NCBI GenBank assembly: GCA_009778415.1
Contig: WRJV01000198.1
Coordinates: 1-6,661 of the forward strand
Direction of reading: 5' to 3'
Origin: Clostridiales bacterium
GTDB lineage: Bacteria; Bacillota; Clostridia; Peptostreptococcales; Anaerovoracaceae
Length of the DNA stretch: 6,661 nt
Shown: one piece after another, positions 1 to 6,332 of the stretch
Layout: the number at the start of each line of letters is the position of its first letter
Numbering within the stretch: position 1 is the stretch's first letter
Made by a program: the position numbers and the translations under genes
The notes under the pieces: generated by a model
The model's database searches: none
The model's input: the letters and a program-made list of their open reading frames with translations, nothing else
Told to the model about the DNA's origin: nothing

Positions 1-1434
1 CTTACCAGCACGACGACAACGGTAGAAAAGATGCTTGAAGCGTTCAACAGCTGCATTGAGATCGACATAGCAGAGGGAGAGGACCTAAATGTGACCAATT
101 CGGCGCTGGCAACGCAGCTTCTGCTTATAGTGATCGCCGTAGCCGTTGTGGCGGTAGCCGTCGCGATGTTTTTGGGCGTCTATATTTCGGGCCTGATCAG
201 CAAGCCGTTGCTTCCGCTTACCGAGTTCATGAAGACGGCAGCCACTACAGGGGACCTCAGCCTCAACCCCAAAGACGTCGAAGTCATAGAGCTTTTCGGC
301 ATGAGGAAGGACGAGATCGGCAATCTCATCAAATCATCTTCAGATTTCATTAAGCGGGTCACTGAAATCAGCAAAAGCCTTGAGGCCGTCGCGAAAGGCG
401 ACTTGACCGTGTCCCTTGTGCCCCTTTCAGACGTGGACACGATAGGGGTTTCGCTGGACGGCATGATCGCCAGGCTCAACGACATGTTCGTCGAGATAAA
501 CGCCTCCACAGCGCAGGTGTCCACAGGTGCGAAGCAGGTTGCCGACGGTTCCCAGTCCCTTGCCCAGGGCTCCACCGAGCAGGCGTCTTCCGTTGAGCAA
601 CTGGCCGCGTCCCTCGGAGACGTGTCCGGCAAAACGAACCAGAACGCCGAAATGGCCAAGGAAGCGGCAAACCTGTCAGGCAGCATAAAAGACAGCGCGG
701 AAAAGGGCAGCACGCAGATGGACAACATGATGAAGGCAGTGACTGAGATCAACGACGCCAGCCAGTCCATAGGCAAAGTCATAAAGGTGATCGACGACAT
801 CGCGTTCCAGACCAACATCCTCGCTCTGAACGCTGCCGTGGAAGCGGCCCGCGCCGGCCAGCACGGGAAGGGCTTCGCAGTGGTTGCCGAGGAGGTGCGC
901 AACTTGGCCGGAAAGAGCGCTGAAGCTGCAAAGGACACCAGCGGGCTGATAGAAAACTCGATCGAAAAGGCAAACCTAGGGATGGCGATCGCGACGGAAA
1001 CGGCGGAATCGCTCAAAGAAATCGTAAGCGGCATAAACCGCAACGCGGAAATAATCGCGGAAATCGAAGTGCTGTCGCAAGAGCAGAACGAGGCGATCAC
1101 GCAGATAAACATCGGAATCGACCAAGTTGCGCAGGTGGTGCAGCAGAACAGCGCAACCGCCGAACAGAGCGCAGCCGCCTCCGAGGAGATGAGCGGGCAG
1201 TCCACCATGCTGACGCAGCTGGTGTCGCAGTTCAAGCTGAAAAACGGGCGCAGCTTGGAAAGGGTTTCAAGCGGCCCGAGCAGCGCGGCCAGGGCGCCGT
1301 TTGCCGCTACTTTTGGGGAACCTCCGCATTTGAAGCCTATGAAGTCGCCCGCTATGATGGAAAAACCCAGTTTCGCGACAGCTGATGCCGACGATTTCGC
1401 CGACGACTTCGGTTATTCAAACGACAAGTACTGA
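1..1434 (+). CDS. Methyl-accepting chemotaxis protein, 5'-truncated
   Basis: This is the C-terminal 477 residues of a membrane chemoreceptor; the reading frame is open to base 1, so the true start lies upstream. In order from the window edge: the end of an extracytoplasmic sensor region (about 1-37), one hydrophobic Ala/Val-rich membrane helix (about 39-62), a HAMP domain beginning near the SKPL motif and containing DEIG (104-107), a second HAMP-like unit with AKGDLT (about 130-136), then a long helical signalling domain. The highly conserved hairpin tip is clear (F269-Q-T-N, E281-AARAG, GFAVVAEEVRNLA from 291), which is where CheA and CheW bind. Gln/Glu/Ala-rich helices on both sides are typical methylation regions. 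The last ~65 residues are a Pro/Ala-rich, then acidic tail, without a terminal xWxxF CheR-docking pentapeptide. The ligand cannot be judged because most of the sensor domain is missing. The ilvB start follows 17 bases after the stop codon. Confidence 0.95.
   Translation, partial: LTSTTTTVEKMLEAFNSCIEIDIAEGEDLNVTNSALATQLLLIVIAVAVVAVAVAMFLGVYISGLISKPLLPLTEFMKTAATTGDLSLNPKDVEVIELFGMRKDEIGNLIKSSSDFIKRVTEISKSLEAVAKGDLTVSLVPLSDVDTIGVSLDGMIARLNDMFVEINASTAQVSTGAKQVADGSQSLAQGSTEQASSVEQLAASLGDVSGKTNQNAEMAKEAANLSGSIKDSAEKGSTQMDNMMKAVTEINDASQSIGKVIKVIDDIAFQTNILALNAAVEAARAGQHGKGFAVVAEEVRNLAGKSAEAAKDTSGLIENSIEKANLGMAIATETAESLKEIVSGINRNAEIIAEIEVLSQEQNEAITQINIGIDQVAQVVQQNSATAEQSAAASEEMSGQSTMLTQLVSQFKLKNGRSLERVSSGPSSAARAPFAATFGEPPHLKPMKSPAMMEKPSFATADADDFADDFGYSNDKY
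1330..1358 (+). promoter_or_regulatory. Candidate sigma70-type promoter inside the MCP 3' end
   Basis: TTGAAG (1330-1335) and TATGAT (1353-1358) are separated by exactly 17 bases; they match the TTGACA and TATAAT consensus boxes at 4 and 5 of 6 positions. Transcription would begin near 1365, about 87 bases before the ilvB start codon, within the low-complexity tail of the MCP gene. It would let ilvBNCD be expressed independently of the receptor gene. Such matches arise by chance, so this is only a candidate. Confidence 0.3.
1387..1410 (+). repeat. 12-base tandem duplication in the MCP tail
   Basis: GCCGACGATTTC (1387-1398) is followed directly by GCCGACGACTTC (1399-1410), with one mismatch. 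It encodes ADDF twice in the acidic C-terminal tail of the receptor. The frame is preserved. Confidence 0.7.
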
Positions 1435-1435
1435 C

Positions 1436-1442
1436 AGAGGGG
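1436..1442 (+). promoter_or_regulatory. Ribosome binding site of ilvB
   Basis: AGAGGGG lies 9 bases before the ATG at 1452 and starts 2 bases after the MCP stop codon. It supports that ATG as the ilvB start. Confidence 0.6.
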
Positions 1443-1451
1443 CACGGTCGG

Positions 1452-3125
1452 ATGAAATTAAATGGCGGGAACATAGTATGTGAAGTGTTGCTGGAGCACG
1501 GCGTTGACACCGTGTTTGGCTACCCGGGAGGGGCGGCGCTAAACCTATACGACGCCCTGTACGGATACCAAGGCAAGATCAGGCATGTTTTGACTGCGCA
1601 CGAGCAGGGGGCTTCCCACGCTGCAGACGGCTATGCGCGGGCGTCGGGGAAGACCGGCGTAGTGTTCGCCACCAGCGGGCCGGGCGCGACGAACCTTGTG
1701 ACTGGCATAGCTGCCGCGTTCATGGACAGCGTGCCTATGGTTGCAATTACGTCAAACGTGGCGAGCTCTCTGATCGGGCGGGACGCTTTTCAGGAGATAT
1801 ACATAACAGGGGTGACGCTCCCCATAACAAAGCACAATTTCTTTGTCAACAGGGCAGATGGCCTCGCCCACGCCCTTCGGGAATCCTTCCGCATCGCGAA
1901 CACGGGGCGGAAGGGCCCCGTCCTAATAGACATAACCAAAAACGCAACGGCCGAATCCTGCGAATTCGAGCCAATGGCGCCGTACACCGTTGCCGAGCTG
2001 CCAAAGGCGGCTGACTGGGAAGTGCAGGAAGTGGCGGACCTGATCAACAAGTCGGAAAGGCCGGCAATTTACTTTGGGGGCGGCGCCACCGCTTCCGGAG
2101 CAGGGGGCGGCCTTGTTGCCCTTGCGGAAAAAGCGGACATCCCGGCAGCGCACACGATCATGGCGGCAGGCGTAATCGGAAGCGAAAACAAGAGGAACCT
2201 GGGCCTTATCGGCATGCACGGGACAGTGGCGGCAAACATGGCCATCGACAACGCGGACCTGGTCATCGCCCTGGGCACCAGGTTCAGCGACAGGGTGGCG
2301 CTAAACATGGAGAAGTTCGCCAAGAGGGCGAAGCTTGTGCAAGTCGACATTGACAGAAGCGAAATCAACAAAAATGTCTCAGTCGACGTTTCCGTGATAA
2401 GCGACGTGAAGTATTTCCTTGAAAAGCTGCTGCCTCTCGTGGAGGAGAGGCGGCGCCCCGAAAGGCTGGCGGCTATCGACAGCTGGAAGGAAAAATACAG
2501 GGTCGAAAAGGACGCCGACAGCGACAGCGCAGGTGTCATCAAACCCCATCAGCTGATAGGCAGGATATGCGACATGACCGACAAGGAGACGATTTACGTT
2601 ACCGACGTCGGGCAGCACCAGATGTGGGCCGCCCAGTACATCAAGCACAAAAACACGAATTCGTTTCTGACGAGCGCCGGGCTTGGGGCGATGGGCTACG
2701 GCTACGGCGCGTCAATCGGGGCGCAGATGGCGTTCCCGGGCAAGCGGGTCGTCCACATTACCGGCGACGGCTCGTTCCATATGAACATGAGCGAAGCATG
2801 CACGGCGGTCAGCAACCGGCTGCCCATCATCAGCGTAATATTCAACAACAGGGTCCTCGGAATGGTCTACCAGTGGCAGAACGCGTTTTATGGTGGCAGG
2901 CTGTCTGCCACGGTGCCGGAAAGGGTGACGGATTTTGCCAAAATAGCGGAGGGGTTCGGGGCAAGGGGCTTTCGGGCAAATACCCTCGGCGAATTTGAAT
3001 CGGCCTTTGCGGCGGCCCTCAAGGAGAACGGCCCCAGCTGGATTGAGTGCAGCATCGACAGGGAAGAAAAGGTGCTCCCGATGATCCCCAACGGTGCCAC
3101 CGTTGAAGACATCATACTGGAATAG
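1452..3125 (+). CDS. ilvB: Acetolactate synthase large (catalytic) subunit, biosynthetic type
   Basis: Thiamine-diphosphate enzyme that condenses two pyruvates to 2-acetolactate, or pyruvate with 2-oxobutyrate to 2-aceto-2-hydroxybutyrate; first common step of branched-chain amino acid synthesis, in the cytoplasm. The 557 residues match the usual length of about 550-590. The N-terminal pyrimidine-binding domain shows FGYPGG (22-27), catalytic Glu51 in HEQGA, the SGPGATN loop (75-81) and RDAFQE (110-115). The central FAD-binding-type domain contains GMHGT (254-258) and GTRFSDR (275-281). The C-terminal domain has the diphosphate/metal motif GDGSFHMN (438-445) and NNRVLGMVYQWQ (465-476), with the conserved Trp475. 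ilvN follows directly, as expected for the feedback-regulated anabolic enzyme rather than catabolic AlsS. Oddity: the position matching Arabidopsis Pro197 is Ala104, followed by Ser-Ser where Arabidopsis has Arg-Arg. The start ATG has a good ribosome binding site. Confidence 0.96.
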   Translation: MKLNGGNIVCEVLLEHGVDTVFGYPGGAALNLYDALYGYQGKIRHVLTAHEQGASHAADGYARASGKTGVVFATSGPGATNLVTGIAAAFMDSVPMVAITSNVASSLIGRDAFQEIYITGVTLPITKHNFFVNRADGLAHALRESFRIANTGRKGPVLIDITKNATAESCEFEPMAPYTVAELPKAADWEVQEVADLINKSERPAIYFGGGATASGAGGGLVALAEKADIPAAHTIMAAGVIGSENKRNLGLIGMHGTVAANMAIDNADLVIALGTRFSDRVALNMEKFAKRAKLVQVDIDRSEINKNVSVDVSVISDVKYFLEKLLPLVEERRRPERLAAIDSWKEKYRVEKDADSDSAGVIKPHQLIGRICDMTDKETIYVTDVGQHQMWAAQYIKHKNTNSFLTSAGLGAMGYGYGASIGAQMAFPGKRVVHITGDGSFHMNMSEACTAVSNRLPIISVIFNNRVLGMVYQWQNAFYGGRLSATVPERVTDFAKIAEGFGARGFRANTLGEFESAFAAALKENGPSWIECSIDREEKVLPMIPNGATVEDIILE

Positions 3126-3126
3126 A

Positions 3127-3135
3127 GGGGGAGGG
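3127..3135 (+). promoter_or_regulatory. Ribosome binding site of ilvN, decides a TTG start
   Basis: GGGGGAGGG contains a perfect GGAGG core (3130-3134) 5 bases before TTG at 3140. No ATG or GTG in the ilvN frame lies near the expected start, so this strong site selects the TTG. Confidence 0.7.
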
Positions 3136-3139
3136 TCAA

Positions 3140-3664
3140 TTGGAACAGGGAAACAACGCAAACCCAGTCAGCAAACAGGTCATCTGCATAATCGTCGACA
3201 ACCAGCCCAACGTGCTTGCCAGGATTTCCAGCCTCATCGGCAGAAGGAATTTCAACATCAGCACGATAACCGCGTCTGAGACGAACCTGCCGGGCATTAC
3301 CAGGATAACGGTGGTGGTGAGCGGCGACGACGAAAACGTGCTCCACCAGATAATTGCCCAGACGGAAAAACTTGAAGTCGTGAAGAAAGCCTACCTGCTG
3401 GACATGTCAAACACGCTTTACCGGGAGCTCCTGCTGGTCAAAATCAAGTCCGACGAGACAAACCGCGCGGCGCTGATGGAGATCGTGGAAATCTACAGGG
3501 CAAAGATCATCGACCTTTCAAAGAGCAGCATGATAATCGAGCTGACGGGCTTGCCGGAAAAGATCGACGCTTTCATGGACATGGTGGACTGCTTCAGCAT
3601 TGTGGAAGTGTGCCGGACCGGGGTGACGGGCATTGAAAGAGGAAAAGAGGAATTGAAATGGTGA
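3140..3664 (+). CDS. ilvN: Acetolactate synthase small (regulatory) subunit
   Basis: Regulatory partner of IlvB; in characterised enzymes it raises activity and gives valine feedback inhibition. The 174 residues fit the usual 160-175. An N-terminal ACT domain (about 12-88) contains DNQPNVLARI (20-29), FNIST (38-42), PGITRITVVV and GDD; the C-terminal ALS small-subunit domain (about 93-168) contains YRELLLVKIK, IDLS, LTGLPEKIDAF and TGVTGIERG. Translation starts at TTG, chosen from the strong ribosome binding site 14 bases downstream of the ilvB stop. Oddities: the ACT glycine equivalent to E. coli IlvH Gly14 is Asn24, and the equivalents of Gly21 and Gly27 are Ser31 and Asn37, while Asn21 and Asn39 (IlvH Asn11 and Asn29) are kept. 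This may alter valine binding (inference). The end of the gene overlaps ilvC by 7 bases. Confidence 0.95.
   Translation: MEQGNNANPVSKQVICIIVDNQPNVLARISSLIGRRNFNISTITASETNLPGITRITVVVSGDDENVLHQIIAQTEKLEVVKKAYLLDMSNTLYRELLLVKIKSDETNRAALMEIVEIYRAKIIDLSKSSMIIELTGLPEKIDAFMDMVDCFSIVEVCRTGVTGIERGKEELKW
3646..3652 (+). promoter_or_regulatory. Ribosome binding site of ilvC inside ilvN
   Basis: AGAGGAA lies within the last codons of ilvN, with the AGG core ending 7 bases before the ilvC ATG at 3658. It supports ATG over the adjacent GTG at 3661. Confidence 0.55.
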
Positions 3665-4650
3665 AAAAATTCTACGACAAGGACTGCGACTTTTCGCAGC
3701 TTGATGGCAAAACCATATCGATAATAGGCTACGGCAGCCAAGGCCACGCCCACGCGCTGAACCTCAAGGACAGCGGCGCAAGCGTAATAACCGGGCTTCG
3801 GAAAGGCTCTGCAAACTGGCCCAAGGCGGAAAGCGCGGGCCTGCGGGTGATGGAAGTCGAGGACGCGGCGGAGGCAGGGGACATCGTCATGATGCTGGTG
3901 CCCGACGAGTACGGGGCGAGGGTCTACAACTCGCAGGTCGCGGGGCACATGAAAGAAGGGGACGTGCTGATGTTCGCCCACGGTTTCAACATACATTACA
4001 ACCAAATCGAGCCGGCCAGCTGCCTCGACGTGGTGATGGTGGCGCCCAAGGGCCCCGGCCACACTGTGAGGAGCCAGTACTTGGAAGGCAAAGGCGTCCC
4101 CAGCCTGCTTGCCGTACACCAGGACAGGTCCGGAAAGGCCAGGGAGTACGGCCTCGCCTACGCGGCGGGCATCGGAGCGGGCCGGGCAGGGATACTTGAA
4201 ACCACGTTCAAGGAGGAGACGGAAACGGACCTTTTCGGCGAACAGGCTGTTTTGTGCGGTGGGGTCACCGAACTGATGAAGGCCGGCTTTGAAACCTTGG
4301 TAGAGGCTGGATACGAACCTGAGATGGCGTATTTTGAATGCGTACACGAGATGAAGCTCATAATAGACCTAGTCAACAGCGGAGGGTTTGAAATGATGAG
4401 GCATTCTGTGTCCAACACTGCGGAGTACGGCGACTACGTCTCCGGCAGGAAAGTGATCGGCAAGTGCGCAAGGGAAGCCATGAAGCAAATCCTCTCTGAC
4501 ATACAGGACGGGACCTTTGCGTCCGAATTCATACAAGAGTTCGGAGCAGGGGGGCAGGCGCGGTTTTCGGCGTCAAGAAGGAAAGAAGCGAGCCACCAGC
4601 TTGCAACGGTTGGCAGCGAGCTCAGAAAAATGATGAGCTGGCTCAAATGA
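3658..4650 (+). CDS. ilvC: Ketol-acid reductoisomerase, class I
   Basis: Mg-dependent enzyme that isomerises acetolactate or acetohydroxybutyrate and reduces it with NAD(P)H to the dihydroxy acid; second step of the pathway, cytoplasmic. The 330 residues match the short class I form. The Rossmann domain has GYGSQG (24-29), and the cofactor-specificity loop RKGSANW covers 48-54. His108 (AHGFNIHY) and Lys131 (PKGPGH) are conserved. The knotted C-terminal domain carries the metal ligands Asp191 and Glu195 (DLFGEQ), Glu227 and Glu231 (FECVHE), and substrate-contacting Ser252 (SNTAEYGD). All known catalytic residues are present, so the enzyme should be active. The loop has Arg48 and Ser51, typical of NADPH enzymes, but Asn53 where a second Ser is usual, so the cofactor preference is open. 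The ATG overlaps the ilvN stop by 7 bases and the stop overlaps the ilvD ATG by 4. Confidence 0.97.
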   Translation: MVKKFYDKDCDFSQLDGKTISIIGYGSQGHAHALNLKDSGASVITGLRKGSANWPKAESAGLRVMEVEDAAEAGDIVMMLVPDEYGARVYNSQVAGHMKEGDVLMFAHGFNIHYNQIEPASCLDVVMVAPKGPGHTVRSQYLEGKGVPSLLAVHQDRSGKAREYGLAYAAGIGAGRAGILETTFKEETETDLFGEQAVLCGGVTELMKAGFETLVEAGYEPEMAYFECVHEMKLIIDLVNSGGFEMMRHSVSNTAEYGDYVSGRKVIGKCAREAMKQILSDIQDGTFASEFIQEFGAGGQARFSASRRKEASHQLATVGSELRKMMSWLK

Positions 4651-6305
4651 CAAGCCACCAGGTGACGAAGGGCATCGAGAGGGCGCCGATGCGCAGCCTC
4701 TTTTACGCCATGGGGTACACGAAAGAAGAACTGGAAAGGCCGCTGATCGGCGTTGTTTCAGCCCACAGCGACATAGTACCGGGGCATTTTCACTTGGAGA
4801 AAATAGTCGAAGCCGTCAAGGCAGGCGTAAGGTCTGCTGGCGGGACGCCTGCCATGTTCCCTTCGATCGGGGTGTGCGACGGCATCGCCATGGGGCACCA
4901 TGGCATGAAATTCAGCCTTGCAAGCCGGGAGCTCATAGCCGACAGCGTAGAAACCATGGCTTTGGCCCATTGCTTCGACGGGCTGGTCCTAGTGCCGAAC
5001 TGCGACAAAATAGTGCCCGGGATGGTTATGGCGGCGGTGAGGCTCAACATCCCGGCGGTCGTGTGTTCCGGCGGGCCCATGATGAGCGGCACGGCTGGCG
5101 GCAAGGAAGTGAGCCTTTCAAACGTGTTTGAGGCGGTCGGTGCCAGGAAGGCCGGCTTGATTGACGATGCGCAGCTAGAAGAGTGCGAGCAGGAGGCCTG
5201 CCCTGGCTGCGGCTCCTGCGCCGGGATGTACACTGCCAACAGCATGAACTGCCTCTGTGAGGCCATCGGCATAGCGCTCCCCGGAAACGGCACCATCCCA
5301 GCGGTCTATGGTGCCAGGCTCAGGCTTGCAAAGCATTCGGGGCAAGCCATCATGAACCTGGTCGAGAAAAACATAAGGGCGAGGGACATTGTCAACGAAA
5401 AATCCATCGGGAACGCGATCGCCTGCGACATGGCTCTGGGCTGCTCTTCAAACAGCGTCCTTCACCTTTTGGCAATAGCCAGCGAGGCGGGGGTCAAACT
5501 CGACTTGAGCGTATTCAACGAGTACAGCGAAAGAGTCCCCAACCTGTGCCACCTTGCGCCTGCGGGCGACGCGCACATGCAGGACCTGCACAGGGCCGGA
5601 GGGGTGCAGGCGGTGATGGCGGAGCTTGCAAAGAAGGGGCTTGTGGATTTAAGCCTAGTCACGGTTGCTGGCAGTGGTAGCAGCGGTGGCAGCGGTGGCA
5701 TGTGTGGCAGTGCCGGGAGTGCCATCAGGCCGATAGAAAGGCCCTACAGCGAAACCGGCGGGCTGGCGGTGCTTTGGGGAAACATTGCAGAGGAAGGCTG
5801 CGTCGTCAAACGGAGCGCAGTAGCGCCTGAAATGCTGGTGCATTCGGGGCCTGCCAGGGTTTTTGACAGCGAGGACGACGCGATAGGCGCCATATTCGGC
5901 GGGAAAATAAAAGACGGGGACGTGGTCGTCATACGCTACGAAGGGCCAAGGGGCGGGCCGGGCATGCGGGAGATGCTCGGGCCGACCAGCGCACTGGCCG
6001 GGATGAAGCTGGACAAGAAGGTGGCGCTGGTGACAGACGGGCGCTTCAGCGGCGCCAGCAGGGGCGCGTCGATAGGCCACATAAGCCCCGAGGCTATGTC
6101 GGGCGGAAAAATCGGGCTCATAGAAAACGGCGACACGATAGACATAGACATTCCTAATTTCAGGATAAACGCTAGGGTCGCGGAGGAAGAGTTTGCAGAA
6201 AGGAAGAAAAAATACACGGTGCCGGAACCAAGGGTCAAGACCGGGTGGCTTGGCAGGTACGCAAACCTGGTCACGTCGGCAAATACCGGCGCGGTGCTGA
6301 AATAA
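4647..6305 (+). CDS. ilvD: Dihydroxy-acid dehydratase (Fe-S enzyme)
   Basis: Dehydrates 2,3-dihydroxy-isovalerate or 2,3-dihydroxy-3-methylvalerate to the 2-oxo acid; third step of the pathway, cytoplasmic. The 552 residues are normal for IlvD. The cluster-ligand cysteines expected for a [2Fe-2S] IlvD are present: Cys77 (GVCDG), Cys119 (NCDKIVPG) and Cys191 (GSCAGMYTAN). The neighbouring metal-site residues Asp78, Asp120 and Lys121 are kept. The C-terminal domain contains PYSETGGLAVL, VAPEMLVH, GPRGGPGM and the catalytic Ser468 in DGRFSG, and ends in TSANTGAVL as is typical. Oddity: residues 342-359 are a Gly/Ser-rich tract in place of the usual TGKT...GEN-type segment, with overall spacing unchanged. 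The ATG overlaps the ilvC stop as ATGA and has no clear ribosome binding site, so it probably relies on ribosomes finishing ilvC. An alternative ATG at 4689 would remove the conserved RAP.RSL start and is unlikely. Confidence 0.96.
   Translation: MTSHQVTKGIERAPMRSLFYAMGYTKEELERPLIGVVSAHSDIVPGHFHLEKIVEAVKAGVRSAGGTPAMFPSIGVCDGIAMGHHGMKFSLASRELIADSVETMALAHCFDGLVLVPNCDKIVPGMVMAAVRLNIPAVVCSGGPMMSGTAGGKEVSLSNVFEAVGARKAGLIDDAQLEECEQEACPGCGSCAGMYTANSMNCLCEAIGIALPGNGTIPAVYGARLRLAKHSGQAIMNLVEKNIRARDIVNEKSIGNAIACDMALGCSSNSVLHLLAIASEAGVKLDLSVFNEYSERVPNLCHLAPAGDAHMQDLHRAGGVQAVMAELAKKGLVDLSLVTVAGSGSSGGSGGMCGSAGSAIRPIERPYSETGGLAVLWGNIAEEGCVVKRSAVAPEMLVHSGPARVFDSEDDAIGAIFGGKIKDGDVVVIRYEGPRGGPGMREMLGPTSALAGMKLDKKVALVTDGRFSGASRGASIGHISPEAMSGGKIGLIENGDTIDIDIPNFRINARVAEEEFAERKKKYTVPEPRVKTGWLGRYANLVTSANTGAVLK
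5670..5723 (+). repeat. Gly/Ser-coding imperfect 9-base tandem repeat within ilvD
   Basis: Successive 9-base units are AGTGGTAGC (5673), AGCGGTGGC (5682), AGCGGTGGC (5691), ATGTGTGGC (5700), AGTGCCGGG (5709) and a partial AGTGCC (5718). The second and third are identical. In frame they give a flexible Gly/Ser tract broken only by Met352, Cys353 and two Ala. Gain or loss of a unit would keep the reading frame. The sequence flanking it on both sides is well-conserved IlvD. Confidence 0.8.
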
Positions 6306-6317
6306 CGCTTGCATATG

Positions 6318-6324
6318 CGGGAGA
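6318..6324 (+). promoter_or_regulatory. Ribosome binding site of the ferredoxin-domain gene
   Basis: CGGGAGA includes GGGAG (6319-6323), 9 bases before ATG 6333. The earlier in-frame ATG at 6315 has no such site, so 6333 is the preferred start. Confidence 0.5.
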
Positions 6325-6332
6325 CGGTGCAG

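Noticed and set aside
180..1235. Long open frame on the - strand opposite the MCP gene (351 codons)
   Set aside because: The translation is Ser/Ala/Cys-rich without a recognisable domain and lies wholly opposite a clear coding gene; it is a shadow of codon bias.
1452..3125. Catabolic acetolactate synthase (AlsS) or other ThDP decarboxylase
   Set aside because: The motifs are those of acetohydroxyacid synthase, and ilvN, ilvC and ilvD follow directly.
5661..5730. A pair of compensating frameshifts as the cause of the odd IlvD segment
   Set aside because: The other two + frames give an Ala/Val-rich string or a stop codon here, not the expected family sequence, so the in-frame Gly/Ser reading stands.
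6311..6318. Perfect palindrome GCATATGC between ilvD and the next gene
   Set aside because: At eight bases it is too short to be called an operator or terminator, with no supporting second copy or T-tract.
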